From: Podaxis mareebaensis
Lineage: Eukaryota > Basidiomycota > Agaricomycetes > Agaricales > Agaricaceae
Reading direction: 5' to 3'
Assembly: GCA_018524725.1 (NCBI GenBank)
Contig: JAEUWP010000024.1
Coordinates: 1-64,000 of the forward strand
DNA: 64,000 bases
The notes under the pieces are model-generated. The model was given only the letters and a program-made list of their open reading frames with translations, had not been told where the DNA came from and searched no databases. The position numbers and the translations under genes are program-made. Positions 48,740-62,064 of the stretch are shown in pieces; position 1 is the first letter of the stretch; each line of letters begins with the position of its first letter.

Positions 48740-48799
48740 CTTCTAACAGTTCCATCCCGGCGATATTCTCTTCTAACATTTCCCTTCCGGCGATATTCT
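48740..48799. repeat. two tandem 30-bp units
   Basis: Units 48740-48769 and 48770-48799 both begin CTTCTAACA and end CCGGCGATATTCT, matching at 27 of 30 positions. It is isolated, with no third copy beside it. Confidence 0.75.
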
Positions 48800-49714
48800 G
48801 ATCATTAACGCTAACGTTTGAGCATTATAAGAACTACTGCACTTCAGTGCCCTGTTACGGCGGCCGCGCGATCCAGTGGGTGCGCTCAAGAAGTTGATCA
48901 TCGCCCGCCGTACATAGTGCGAGCGAGTAGCCGTCATTGACGAAGACGGTGATAGCAGACCGATATAACGCTTGAACTACTGATCTGGGGTATTCATTAC
49001 GGTCTGGTGACAATTTTACAGAAGGTTCCGCTTCCTAATGTTACTTTCTTTTGTTCGGCCATAGGACACCTTAACACCACAACTTACATTCCTGGACACA
49101 TATTTGAACTCCAAGGATCACTGCTGCCCAAATTTAGCGCTGTATTGTAACTCTTCGCGGAAAACCATGAACCGAAAAGAAATCCAGGTATTTTTGTTTA
49201 TGCGAGACCTAACCCGTTCAGACGCAGAAGAAAGCTTCCAAACCACCAAATCGTTGATTCTGGCAAGCCCAATCCCAGGGATTTCTAGTCGTCGGTACAA
49301 CCCGCACGCGATACTAACCCCCGCACCGTCATCACTGGAACTCCCACGTCAACACCACCATCAACTACGACTAACATACGGAGACCAAGTCTCATACCAT
49401 CCTCGAAGCCGGCGGTACCCTTCACTTTCCACCGGTAAATTAGACTGTTTTCCGCAATACAGTTGTGGTGAAAAAAAACTAAATTCTAAGCTGGCACTTT
49501 AAACAACTAAATTTCAGTACCTGCTCCACAACGGGGACCTCGACGATTTCTGTGGCGGTCAAAAGGATCAGAAATGGCCTACTGAGCCCTATCGAGCCTT
49601 GATGCCTAACCCGTAGCGTCGGAATCAACGCTGCGCTCCGACGCGACAAGTGAATCTGTAACTAGGGCGCTAAGCGCTAAGCTCAAATATTGTTGACTGT
49701 CACTGGATCAACCC

Positions 49715-49738
49715 TGGCGCGTAGCCCTTAGCGCGCCA
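49715..49738. repeat. GC-rich hairpin in a gene-poor stretch
   Basis: TGGCGCG at 49715-49721 is followed after 10 bases by its exact complement CGCGCCA at 49732-49738. About 50 bases upstream lies a related GGGCGCTAAGCGCTAAG string. It might be a decayed element end or a chance structure. Confidence 0.4.
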
Positions 49739-51831
49739 CGATGTCCGGAACAACGTCCCGGTTTGGTTTTAGCACACCCGCCCAACCATTGAATCACGTG
49801 TAGCCCAACGGCAACAGTCCAGTAATTCGTTGGGAACGATGGAAGGATATCCGTTTGTCGGGAGCGAGCAGAAGGTGTTTTTATCGTTGTGATGATTCAA
49901 ATAGGTGCGACTGCGAAGTTGATGTAGATTTTCCTTGCAGTTGGCAGACGTGCTCCACAATACATGGAATCGGGATTCTTCTGAATTGACCGTTTTGAGC
50001 TCGGTGGGCCGCAATGAGTGTTCAAGAAGGTTAGTGACTGTTGGTTACTCCTGATAAGCTCTCCGAAGATATTCTGGCTTCGGTCACTGTGGGTTTTGTG
50101 GAGGGACCCACAGATGTGGTTAGTTGTTAATACCAAGAGGGTCGAACGAAGTACTACGACATGAGAAATGCATCGAGAACACAGCGAAGACATGAATGCC
50201 ATCTAACGGTGGCCGTGTTAAATGCTTCTTGGTGGTTGGTGGGAATGAACCCCCTATATGCAGGCCCTCGCGAAGCCAGCTTCTTGACCGTTAACTTTCC
50301 AACCCAAGGCCCAGTCAGGGCTTTCGAGGCACGGGATCGGACATATGTGGGAGTGCTTCACAATCGGTCTAAGGTGTCTGTCTACACTTACCCCACATCT
50401 GCCATACACCCAGCCCCTTCCCCGGATGCCATGTAACTGAAAGGCACGCTGATACAGCGGTAGCGAGCACTGTGAACAAGTAGAATGAGGCAAGACAATA
50501 AACCTGACAGTGACGATCATGTACAGTTCTTTAATTCTTTGAGCTGATACTTCTTCGAAGCACGGTGCGATCCGGCCGCGGAAAGGCTACGAAGCCTTCC
50601 CCAGAGCTACATTCTGTAACTGAGTCCGTAGGGTACATGTCGATCCTATTCGCAGACACGAGGAAAGAATCACAATGTTGCAACAGTTTCACAGGACAGA
50701 TATAAGGCTCGGCAGCTTGAAAGTTTACACAGCTACCATGAAGATAGCACGCGTGTCCTTCGTTTAAATAGACGCTATGCACGGCGGCTGTCGCCACCAG
50801 GGAAGGATGCAGTGGATCAAAACTTCCGAACTTCCAGTTTCCGCCAGCATGTTCCCACAAATCGTTAGGACGATTTCTTCTTGTAGGGCGAGGATTACGC
50901 GAAGGCTCGAGGCATTATCCATAGGAGACATGAATCAAGTAGGGGTTCATTAATAACAAGTTGACAGAAGTAATGACTCCATGTGCGCTGACACATAGGA
51001 CGCGGTCTATAATGACCTGGATGATCATAGAGGTGAACGTGGGGTATGCGTTGCAGCGTGTATTGGTAGCACGAGGCTATGCTCTTTCTCTCTGATGATG
51101 GATTCGAAAGAAACGTGGGGTGGGTAAATGTTGCGATACTTATATTGTCGTAACATCACACAACTTCCGCCTTCTACTAGCAGAAAGGTTTGGACTCGTG
51201 TTTCCCTAGAAGTTGGCGCAGACAGCGACGACTATGCCAATTTACCAAGTATGAATCCTCGCACACATTCCCAACGTTATCTCTGCAATCATGCCGTAGG
51301 CGTTGCTTGATTGTCATGAGCTTGGGCGACATTTTCTCTATCCACCGACCTAAACTAAATTGGGAAACGTCAAAGGCAGAAATTGCTTATGTGAGCCTGG
51401 TTCTGAACAAGCGAGCCAGATGATGTCAGCACCAGCTCACGAGAAATTTTCCAACAGGGATTATCCCCACGCCAACTAGATGCGGATAAACGGCGGTGGT
51501 TCACAAGGGGTAGCGTTCGAATTTCAACTTCCATTGACTGCGATTCAGTTGGGGGTGGGGGTTGCATTGGATAAAGCAGCGATGGTGTACATCGACAACG
51601 GCTGAGACGTGCGATGGGGATGAGGGGGTAGGGGACGAAAGGAGGAGACAAGGGCTAGGGTTTGGGGAAGAGGAGTGGTGGACATGGAATTCGAAGGAGA
51701 GTTCGGACAAGGGATGAGAACATGCCATGAGTGTATTGCACCAAATCGGGAGGTCGGGCATCGATCGGACGTAGATCTTGTGATCTCAGATATGGAGCAT
51801 CTGGGGACGCTTCGTTTACCTCCTTTGAAAA

Positions 51832-51839
51832 TATAAATA
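51832..51839 (+). promoter_or_regulatory. TATA-like box
   Basis: TATAAATA lies about 130 bp upstream of the ATG at 51968, in an AT-rich break within GC-richer DNA. The position suits the core promoter of that gene. Confidence 0.4.
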
Positions 51840-51967
51840 AATATCCCGCGTTTTACCACCTCCCCGTTTATTTTCCCGCCCGCCTTTACAGACGGTATAA
51901 TATACCTCCCACATCACAAGGCAAAGAATTTCTCGCCTTCCACGCTCCCAACATCACTTGTATCATC

Positions 51968-54948
51968 ATGGATATACCTCTACGCGACGACCAAGAATGC
52001 CTCAACACCACCGAGGACGACGATGCGCAAAGTTATATGGATGAAGACGATGTCCGTGAGGTTCGACTACACCACTGGCTCAGCGAAACAGTCGTTGGTG
52101 CACGGCTCATGCAGGACAGCACGCTGACTCGCGCGGATTCACCACTTCTTGGCATAGACCACCCTCATTCACAAATTCAAGAGTCGGAGTCAGGCAAGGT
52201 AAGTGTGGCTGCCTCAATATCTTGTCGCGTCATTCACCTCTGTTTCAGCCCCTGCCCGACTTGCCGACCTCCCTCCCTCGTCTTCGCTCCTGCTCCACGG
52301 CCTCTTCCGCGGCCGCCACCGCTGCTACACCGTTTGCCGCCCCCGCCGTCATCCCGGCCACCGCGTCCCCTCACCGGCGATCACCATCGCAGTCTCAAAT
52401 CTCATCGCATTCCCAATCTCCTGTACCTTCCCGTCGACCTTCACTGGCACGACAGCCTTCACTTCCCCTCCTTGCCGAGTCAGCTTCAGTTCCCCGAAGC
52501 CCGCCCCCTTCTGCCCGACAATCGTCTAGGCTGCACTCAATCTCTTCGTCTCTCTCACTTGGCTCGAATCGCAATGCCGTCTATATTGACTCGGAGGAAG
52601 TCAGCTCGCGTTTGGGCGAATGGCTGACTTCGGGCAACCCTGAACTAGAGCATGAAGATGATGAGAACTTGGATCTTGGTGATTACTACGCGACAAGTTT
52701 CGAGCGGCCGCAAGACTCACCTTCGATGACCTTCACGACGCCACACTTCCAAGGCCCACCTCCCAACACGCCAATGACCATGTTCTATAAAACTCCTTAT
52801 GCATCTTCATCCCAGATATATCTTGGCAAGGGCACTGGCACTGTATCCGGTGCCTCCGTCGACGAAACTGCTCGGAATGAAGATTCCCGTGTTCATATTC
52901 CAACCGTTTTGTCTAGGCGTCAACCGAGCCAGGACTTAACCGCGAGCATGGATATGATTGATCAAGAAGACGTGCGGGCGACTCCAGTTCCCCATTCAAA
53001 GCCTCTAGGCCCAGATCCCTCATTTTCAACTTCCTCATCCTCTTCCGGGTCGGCAGAAGGTTCACCCATGTTCAGTGCCTCGACATTAAGTACCGCTCAT
53101 ACTTCATCCTCCACTGTCCCGCAAGTCACGTCGCCGCGGACCCTTTCCTCGAAACCTTCTCTGGCTTCTCTCTCAATGGGCGTCCTTTCTCCCAAACCTT
53201 CATTGACTTCTATCGGACTTGGTTACCAAAACCATGTTTCCGGTCCCACCAACTTGCTGTCGCCTCCTCCTGTGACCGCGTCGCGTTGGTCTCTTACTAG
53301 CTCAGTCGCAGATGATGCTGAGAAGGACAAGAAAAGGAAGTCACCAAAGGCGATGGGCGGTACTAGGAAGCGACTTGTCTCGTTTATCTCGAGGTTTGCC
53401 GGAAACAATGTCAACAAGGAACCCAAGGAAGCTTCTGAGTTGACTAGGGTTAACCAGGAGGGCCAAATTCGGACTCGTGAACGCTCTTTTACTGACGCGT
53501 CCACACGTGAAAGTGTCCTTCTTCCACCTGCCCAAATCAAGTCAAGGTCAAAACCACCATCGCTCAAATTGGCTACCAACCCCGAGTCTGCGTCCAACTT
53601 CCGTTCCCCCACACTTTCCTCCCGACCTTCGCTAACCTCGCTTGCTGCTCCACTTTCCCCAACGAAAAGCTTGGGGCAGTCGGCGACGCCAACAGCAACA
53701 CCGACAATCTCATCGCCGATTGTCTCTTCGCCCACCTCGGCAGTACTCACACCTATATCTCCTGTTACAGGTTCGTTCGCTTCCACCCGCTTGTCGGTGT
53801 CAACTTCCATGACCACTACCAGTACCAACACCGCCAGCCCCCTTATGCCAAACACTCCTATCTTATCCGATGCCCCCCTGACAACGCCTACTCTCAAGAG
53901 TGCCGTCTCCGTTCCTGTACTTTCCCCTACTTGGGAAGGCCCGGGATTTGTCAGACGTGACAACAGCTTTGGCTGGAGCACAGGCAGTAGCTATTACACT
54001 GATAGCTCTCCTACGTCGCCCACCAAAGGTTACGATGACGATGACGACGACTTCGAGGATGATGCGGAGTACTACGCGCGTGAATTTGGATTAACACGTA
54101 AAAGCACCTTGGAAGAAGAAGAGAGGAAGGCGAGGTTGAGTCTCATCACGGATATGTTGGACCGGGACCTGAAAGCGACCCCTCATCAGAAGGAAGATAG
54201 GGCTGACGCTGAGGAGCCGGTGGAGCAGGATATCTTCTACAAGCCGAAGGGAACAACGGTGAGGATCGACGAGACGGAAGCAGCTTCAGAGATCAGCAGG
54301 AGATCGCCTACTCATTTCAGGAAGTCCTCCAGCGCCTCGAGGACATCCTCAATGATTCAGAGGAGAAGCGCCTCCGGTCCGACTTCACCCATCTCGCCTA
54401 CCACCCCGCCTCCGGTCCCCAGCAAGAGTGGCTTCCGGAACCTCGCTGCGCGCATGGGTATTTCCAATTCAACTTCCACACCTCAGTCACCCCTTCGCTC
54501 CGAGAAAGATTTTGATGCGAAGCGCAAGTCTATCGCCAGCTTGATGTCAAATAGCAAGCGCAAAGGCCCGAAGAGGCGCTTGGTCATCAGTGGTGTTGGT
54601 GATGGCCAGGGGGAAATTGATGCGTTGAGGGACTGGTGTACTTCGCTCGGTGAGGTGAGGAGCATGGTGAAGGTGAAAAGCGCGGAGGGCGAGGTGACCC
54701 AGATTGGCCAAGGCGAGGGTTGTCGCCATAATGTCTGGGTTGTCGACTTCAAGAAGAGCAGTGTTGCCGAGAGTGTGAGTCAGATTTCATCTCCGTTGGT
54801 TGATCATCAGGACTTATATGCGCGTTTTTAGGTCTGTCGCTTGCAGGCCAAGGTCGAGATCAAGGGGGCAGGTAGTGTACGCCTCTCTTGGGAAACCGCT
54901 AGACCCAAACTCAGTTTTGGCATGGGGAGGAAGGGATGGATTCCTTGA
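51968..54948 (+). CDS. 957-aa Ser/Pro-rich protein with RRM-like C-terminus
   Basis: Three exons, 51968-52198, 52249-54774 and 54832-54948, with introns of 50 and 57 bp, keep phase. The first 80 residues are acidic (DDQECLNTTEDDD; YMDEDDVREVRLHHWLSE). Residues 80-800 are Ser/Thr/Pro-rich and probably disordered, with many S/T-P sites for proline-directed kinases, a basic patch KDKKRKSPKAMGGTRKR and an Asp run near residue 690. The last 120 residues look folded: RRLVISGVG, then DALRDWCTSLGEVRSMVKVKS, then HNVWVVDFKKSSVAESVCRLQ and an ending strand. This order (strand, helix, strand, strand, helix, strand) fits an RNA recognition motif, although the aromatic RNP residues are weak. The role is unknown; the second intron interrupts the RRM-like domain itself. 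Confidence 0.78.
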
Positions 54949-57900
54949 ACATCTGGTCGCTCGCCGATCACACTCGCATTGACATTTCTCGAGCATCATT
55001 CATACTCCTGATCTACAATTCATCTCCACGTCAACAAACAAACCTTCATGTCGCAAGTCAATACTCCTCCATCCTTAACTCCGCATCTCTCATCTCGACT
55101 CCTGCATCCGTCACACTCGCATTGCTCATTGCTTATCGACTCATTCCTCCCGCAATCAAACAAAAACACAAGCACTCAGCCCCTAGACTTTCTTTCTTGT
55201 ACATCTGGTATTGATATTTGCTTTCCGATCTTCGATCTTTTTATTCCTTTCTTATTCCTTTTTATTGTCCGTCCTCCGTGGGGACGGTTCAATTGCACCT
55301 CACATGGATGTACCACCCGGACTACTCTGGACATCGTACCGCCCGCCGCATAGACTTGGATTTCCGACGCCTTCTCTCAACGCATACAACCCACCACACT
55401 CGTTTAAAGCCGACAACACTCACGCTCGTTTAATTGGTTTCACCACATTTTAAATCTCTTCCACATTGTCGCTCATTTCAAGGAACTGTATTCTCTAAGC
55501 CGCTCTTTTCATCTTGTATTCTTCCCGGTTACCATTGTCATCACATTTGGCCTCACGCTCGTTTAATCACTGCCACCCTGGTCGCAACAACATTCCTTTA
55601 ACATTCCTCTCAGACCTTGGGTTCTGGACCTTTTTGGATCTGGACCAACACGCTCTATGCTTCTCGGATTTGGATTCGCCCTGGAATTTTGTGGAGCCCT
55701 TTCGGTTGTACTATCCTGACACATTTGTGTCCCTTGGTTTTTGTACTATTGCACTCGTTGTAGCTTCCTCTCCTTCGCTGTCTTTAGGGTTCGGATTCGG
55801 ATATTCACCCTTCCGTCATTTGGACACTCCTATCTTCCAACTCCAATCCCCTGTCGCGGTATCACCCTCTACCTCGGACCCCCAACAAGGAACGCGCGGT
55901 ACCCGTCCACCCCTTACATCATATAACCCCTCGGCTCAGCATCCTGCAACCCTATCTTACATCCACTGTCCGGTGTTGCTTGTATCATTGAATCCTGTGT
56001 TTTCGCGTAGTTAAACCCCTATTCTACTCTCGTATGCTTCCGTATTCATAGCCGCCCCATTTTGCTTTACATCAGTTACAACTCCTCATAGTCGTATTTT
56101 CAGTCTTCTCGTACTCCACATCTTAGAGTAGTATGATAGTCTAGCGAAGAATGCAAAAAAGGAAAATCTCGTTGGTTTCAGAACCGTGTCATTCATCTTT
56201 TTCACTGGTATGAATATGGGATGTCCAGAAGCTCGGTCAAAGCGCAAAACGCACTCATGAAGCCAAGGTAGGATTGGGGCTAGTAGTATGTTATATGTAT
56301 GTCTTGTGAGCGTTGTTGGGCGTCGACTCCGCACTTGATCCCAGAAGCACTCATTGTTCAACACATGCGTGTTATTAATTGCCTGGTATTGGGGAACCAC
56401 GAATGCTCCAGCGATAGAAGGGCCTAGGAAACGAAGAGAAGCTCGATTACTTTGGTTTTCTTGACATCCGAGATCTTCTGGTGCCCTCTACGAGTCCCAT
56501 TATGACTTCCGGCTTGCAGGCTTGCTTATGTTGCCCTCTTAAATTATGTCGCCTCACGTTATTGACATAGAAGGTGCGTCAAGCCTTCACCACTTTCAGG
56601 ATAGCAACCTTAAAGCCACCATGTCGGGCTTCAGTAACAATATACCTTTTGGTTATAGTCGGTCTCGAAGTTTAAACAAAGACGCTGTCATGTTCATTCT
56701 TGGAACCGATATCATGACGGGCCAGCGCGGATGTAAGTTTCAACTAGACCGTTATCTCCTATTGTTATTATTCTCTCATCGGAACGACCATAAAAGTAGG
56801 CACATACATCACAAACACGATACTGATCGCAGTACTCTGACCGCCCACTCGAGATTTCTGATGTTGGTCTCCACAGCAATATTGGCGGACAAACTCCATC
56901 CGATCAGAGCGCCGTCTTGAAAGATGGTCATTCATAGACGGTATATTATTATGGGCGCCGTATTGTTTCTCGAAACCTTGAGGACTGAAAGGGTTTGAAA
57001 TGGCGGGCGGGACGGCCCAGGCGGTCCGGAGCGGCTGATTAGCGGAACCATCTCCGAGGCCAACAAACGGAAACCACCCTCTTTTCCTATTGTCATGAGA
57101 AAAATCGGAATGTTCCAGCAATTAAGACATATTCGAATCAGCTACAAATAGTGCTTGTTGAACGCAGATATTTCCTCGGGGTCCAATGGAGCCCAGGCCC
57201 TAGTCTAGTTCCATGTGAGCCCTCTTCCCACTGTCCGTCCGTCCTTGGGTACGCATACTTATACATGCCAACACCGGTAGGTGAGACGTGACATGCGCAG
57301 GTTAAAAACAAGATTGTGCCTCTCGAGGCAAATTGATCGTACCTTTGGCTAGATCCTTGCAAGTTGATTCACCCATCGTGCGCATCGACTTGGAAACTTT
57401 GGAATTACATCAAGTTCCCTGAGATATGTACCGCATGCTGTGGAATGGGAGCTTATATGTCATTGGGCCGGCTTGTCATCAAGACTAGGGCTCCAAAGCC
57501 TCGAGCGCGATGATAGGCTCCAGGTGAAACGAATAGTTCCATGCTGGTGTCCAGACAGACTGTTTCGGAATGCAGTCGAGCACGCGGCGTTTCTGACATT
57601 GTTATTGGGTGGCCCCGCAACAATAAAAAACGAACAGTTGGTCACAAGACACGCGCTGACACGCGCCACATGCATATATTATCCAATTAAAATCCACTGG
57701 TTGTCCAGTGGCGCTTGCTTCAAATGTGGTGGGGATTCGTCGGAAACTCAGACATTCCTCAGCCATACCTCCACAAACTCGCGCTCGTGGGTGAAGGATC
57801 GGACTTAAGTGTCCATATGAATCCTGTATGAATTTCGCACACAGGAACCCGACGATGAGCCATCTTGTGCCGCACAAACGATGTGGAGTACCTTCCTTCC

Positions 57901-59124
57901 ATCCCAGCTTCAACCGAACCCCCAGTTACAATCGGGTTGTTACTTCACGACCTGCGAGTATGCCGTGGCGCAAACTGCCTTACGCCGCCGTTAATACACT
58001 TGATATGATTCATTGAGAACTCTCAAGTCGAAGTCTCCACTTTGATTGAGAAACTTAGGCGAGACGTCATCAGGCAAGTGATTATCACGGATAGATCCTT
58101 TAAGCGGCTAGTCAAGCCGTAATCAACCCGACGCAGAGTAAAGCGAGAAGCCCAGGTGAAATAACCATAACACAGTCTTGGGAGGCTGTCGACACAAAAG
58201 TGACAAAAGTGGAGCAAGGTTACTCGCAGGAGTGATACGTCTGTACCAGTCCCTTGCAAATGCCAGACCAACCTTAATCCGTCGGTATACAGTAATGGAG
58301 AGGTAGTTGCACCTGAATCCGCATCGGTGTCCCACGGGGTTCCCTTTCGTCCCTTGATTAGGACGGCTAGAATTTAGCGCAGTGTCTCTGAGCCTCATTT
58401 TTGGCGTCCTCTTGGGTTACTCGGCCGCCACAAGATTTCAAGTAGCATTTTAGGGCGAGGCGCTGATCATGGAAGAGGGAAATAAGTACTGCAACATGGG
58501 AATCCACGAAGCACTTTAGAACGTCATCGCATCACCCTATCCTTAGAGGCGGAACGTTCGGTACCGACTGCAACCGATCAGCTCTCTTATTAGTTGCCCG
58601 CACAAGCCCGAACGTAACGAGTCGCATGGCAGATACCGAAACCATCAGTTCGTTATCAGGGCTCATATGATATTCCTGGTTCGGCTCTCCACACACGCGA
58701 AACCCTGATACAATATCATCGGCAAAGGCATGGAATGAGCCCCACAAGAGTTCTCATTGGAAAGCGCACGATCATCGGTGCAGGGGGATGATTACAGTTG
58801 GGAGTGCTTCTAGGGCGACAATTGACGTTGCTGTTTCTCAACTATCTTCGCGGTTGCCCCGTTGTAGCTAGGCATCCTCGAAGTTCAACGGTGATCATCC
58901 TCTATTAAGTCTGTTGGACACAACGTAAAATGGTGCGAATTCCCTGCGCTTATAATCGTCGCGGGAGCTTCCACCCGCATGAACTTGACAGATGCAGTAA
59001 CGCTCTAGTTCCTGAAATGATTATCCTTCAGCTCCGTTCTTCACATCCGCTCGAACCGTGTCACAAAATTCGGATAACCGTGGAAGCATATATCGACAAA
59101 ACAAGAAAAACAATCTTACATACA
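54949..59124. other. 4.2-kb gene-poor stretch
   Basis: It follows the RRM-like gene. The first 1.1 kb (to about 56050) is pyrimidine-rich on the plus strand, which opens several overlapping frames up to 166 codons without real coding character. Beyond it only short frames occur. No domain, RNA gene or transposon feature was recognised. Confidence 0.45.
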
Positions 59125-61562
59125 TTACACATTTTGACGTCTGAACAAACCAAAGAATCGACCCCTCTTTTCCTTCGCACTGATCTTGGCCTTTACCTCT
59201 TCTTCCATCTCCTCCTCGGTAATATGCCCACCGAGCGCATACCACACCACGGACGCCATTCCCAGAACAGCGGTCAACACGCACCTACGTCACCGGATCA
59301 GCCAACTTATTTGGAAGATCAAAGGTTAGGACTCACCCAGTCATCGCGCCAATTCCTTTCGCGTGCCATCCTAGCTTCTGCGGGAATGGACCCATGTGGA
59401 GACCTTTCAGGTCGCTTGTTGAAGCTTTACCAACTGCATTGCCAGAGATGGGCCGGTCGAGCACTTTGCAGTTGTCACTCAGCTGCTGGGGGACCTGACT
59501 TTGGTGTTGTTGTGCAGCTAGTGGTGCCTCGATCAGTTGGAACGCTAAACCCGCTTCAAGGTGCCACTCGATATGGCCTGTTGAAAGAGGATCTCGTCAC
59601 TCTATCGAAACATGAAGGATCGACTGGGAAATTTACAATGGAAGAGCCAGACACCTGGGTTATCCGCAACGACTCTCAAGGTAACGGAGCCCATGGAAGG
59701 TATCTGCACTGTATCACGGCGCATGGGGTTAGCTTGGCCTTCGACAACGGGCGGATTTAGCGTCGGATCATTGGATGTATAATCTTGCGATCGTCCAACT
59801 AGCATCATTTTGTGACCGTGCAAATGGCTGTCGTGAACGCAGTCGGCATACGACTTCAACCTCTGGATCAACGGCGAGCATAAACAAAACTCACAATGGA
59901 TGTTTCCCGGCATCAGCGTTTTTGATCACAATATCAACTACATCCATATGATTCACGACAAAGCTTGCAGGACCATAAGCTTGTTCGACAGTCGCATTAT
60001 CCCCCAAAGTAAGCGCCGACAGAATGGCAGGAACTTGAGGAGAGTTATACACCACAGAATTGAACGTGCCTCGATTGGTACCGTCGTCCATGGTGTCGAA
60101 GATCACTTCAAGTTCAATCGTTTTCGTTGCTTTCGGTTGTGCGATTTTCTGTATGGGAACCAGGGAGATATCGTCAACATCATGGTATGCATCTACGAAG
60201 CCCAGGTCCGTCGTCGGTGCCGATGAACTATAGGTGATGGACGACGTAACATCTAAAGAACATTTAAAGTCAGCCTATAATCTAGCACATTAAAGCGAAG
60301 ACTCAGTCTAACTGGGATTAAGGCCTTCCGGAACCTGGTCGAACATGTCTACGTCCATATTCGCGTGAATAGCCCAATTACTTGAAGTATCATTCCTTGC
60401 CGTCACAAGGACTGAGTAACGCTGAGCGACAGCAATCCCAATAATGTCGATCGGGGATTCTTCGACGTCAGTCTTAACAGAAAGCAAAGACGAGTCAGAC
60501 GTAAATATTTGCCAAATTGGAAGCATGAACCTACACCGTCGACTTCGATGATACGCATGTCATGGCCGTCAATCCAGAAAAAGAAAGCAGCGAACCCCGA
60601 AGTATTGATGATTCGTAGACGATATGTCTTTCCAGGCTGGAAGGGTAGTGTGCCATTTTCGTTGAATCCTACTGCAGAAGTGGTGGGTGATGGGGAGGAT
60701 CCAGGGATGGGTCCAAGATAACTCGCATTCCGAGCGAAGTAGACGAGGGCCGAGTCTATTACGTGGTTTTAGCCGGAGCGTGAAAAAGGTAGCGAGGTAC
60801 AGTACTGACCGGGGACGGGTTCAGCGCCGCCCGGGTTGGACACGCTGAGGAATTTCTTCAGGAGGTTGGCGTGTTGCTCGTGATACCAATCTCCAAGAAT
60901 GACTGTGAATTCTTCATCATAAGCATGGGCTTCGTTTGGAGGGTGGAGGACAAGCGGTGCCCGCAGCCCATCCACGTATTGTCCCTGTCATACACAGTAT
61001 CCATAAGAAATCGACGACGGAGATTAACAATGGGACTGACTGAAGCGTGAGCGTGGACCCAGTATGTACCCCATTGACCAGAGGAGTCAATAGGAATCAC
61101 ATAATCGAAATCACCATTGGGAGGTATTCCACTGTCCAGAGGCAAAAGCTCAATTAGACAGAGCCACGTGCAGTATACAGTGACCACCGAACCATTCTGA
61201 AACTCCTGCTGCACCATCCATCCAAGAAGTGGAGTTGAAGAACATGCCATGGTGATGCAAAGTAGTCGACTGATCCAAAGAATTATGGACATGTACGACA
61301 AGGGAGTCTGTTGTGTTCACATCAAGTGGTGGTGGCCTTGTTGATTCCAGGAATGAATACAAGCCCAATTCTTAAATGAACGAACAACTTACGGCCAGGT
61401 CCCGTTGACGCCAACGACGCGGCGCTCAAACAGCCCATCTGGGTTAGCATTTTCAACGTAGGTAATATTCCACCACACTTCCTGCACTCCCGCAAGAACG
61501 GGAGAGACTAGGCTGAACCACACGAGGAAAATAAATGAAGGGAAAAGCATTGGGATGTTCAT
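59125..61562 (-). CDS. fet3: FET3-type multicopper ferroxidase
   Basis: Ten exons in coding order: 61393-61562, 61193-61336, 61041-61131, 60810-60984, 60535-60755, 60313-60472, 59895-60252, 59637-59827, 59337-59577 and 59125-59284. All joins are in phase; 636 aa. It oxidises Fe(II) to Fe(III) with O2 at the plasma membrane for import by FTR1. There is a signal peptide (1-23). Copper ligands sit in HHHG (84-87), WVHAH (129-133), HPFHLHGH (438-445) and [11 protein letters not shown] (503-513). Glu190 in NPGGAEPVP and Asp434 in NADAGKHPF correspond to the iron-binding Glu185 and Asp409 of yeast Fet3p, favouring ferroxidase over plain laccase. A transmembrane helix (about 585-603) and an acidic-basic cytosolic tail end the protein. 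It is divergent from ftr1, 710 bp away. Confidence 0.95.
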
Positions 61563-61729
61563 GATGTCCTATAAGGGAGAAATCGGACGATCCGTCATCC
61601 TGTTTCTTTCTACTAGCTTCTTATAAGTAAGACTGGTGGTGCAAACAACGCCCCATTGAATTCGCGAGTCTAAGGCCGAACCTCAAAAACGGGGGGTCCT
61701 AAAAATAAGTTGCAAGGGCCAGACTGATT

Positions 61730-61738
61730 ATCTGATAA
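61730..61738 (+). promoter_or_regulatory. iron-type GATA site 1 (ATCTGATAA)
   Basis: ATCTGATAA, preceded by TT so that TTATCTGATAA also forms an inverted pair of GATA cores. It is the site nearest fet3, about 168 bp upstream of its ATG. Confidence 0.7.
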
Positions 61739-62064
61739 GGGACAGCTCACCATGCGATAAGAACAGGGTCACTGTGAGATACAATGTAGCACATGGGGCA
61801 TGGGATTCCCTTTGGAGCGGGAAAAAACCTTCCCATGGAGAGGTTGATTCCGCATGTCTACAGAGTACCAAGGGGATGGAATCTCGTAGCTTACGGTGCT
61901 CGGACTGACATTGTTGCCCTTGTGCTCTGCACAGGCGATGACGACGAACACGGGGAGAAGTTCTGTCAGCGCGTGGTCTCGAATGATTTACGGCGGTAAG
62001 TAGGTAGTCGGTTGAACGTTAAACGTAATATCCGAGGATTTCCAAGCTCCGACATCTTCCAATC

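Larger units (their letters stand above)
42775..51967. other. 9.2-kb gene-poor stretch
   Basis: No gene could be supported over more than 9 kb. Open frames are all under 160 codons, most overlap each other on both strands, and none shows a recognised domain or consistent splice chain. Slightly protein-like frames occur at 43493-43708 (+), 44757-45308 (-), 46244-46705 (-) and 50531-50860 (-) and may be relics. A 30-bp tandem repeat lies at 48740-48799 and a GC-rich hairpin at 49715-49738. No transposase, reverse transcriptase or long terminal repeat was seen. Confidence 0.45.

Noticed and set aside
50531..50860. 109-codon minus-strand frame with mixed composition
   Set aside because: No family resemblance and no flanking exons with matching phase.
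53223..53981. 252-codon minus-strand frame
   Set aside because: It is antisense to the large exon of the Ser/Pro-rich gene; the composition follows from that exon.
58930..59760. 276-codon plus-strand frame overlapping the 3' half of fet3
   Set aside because: It is antisense to well-supported ferroxidase exons and shows no domain of its own.
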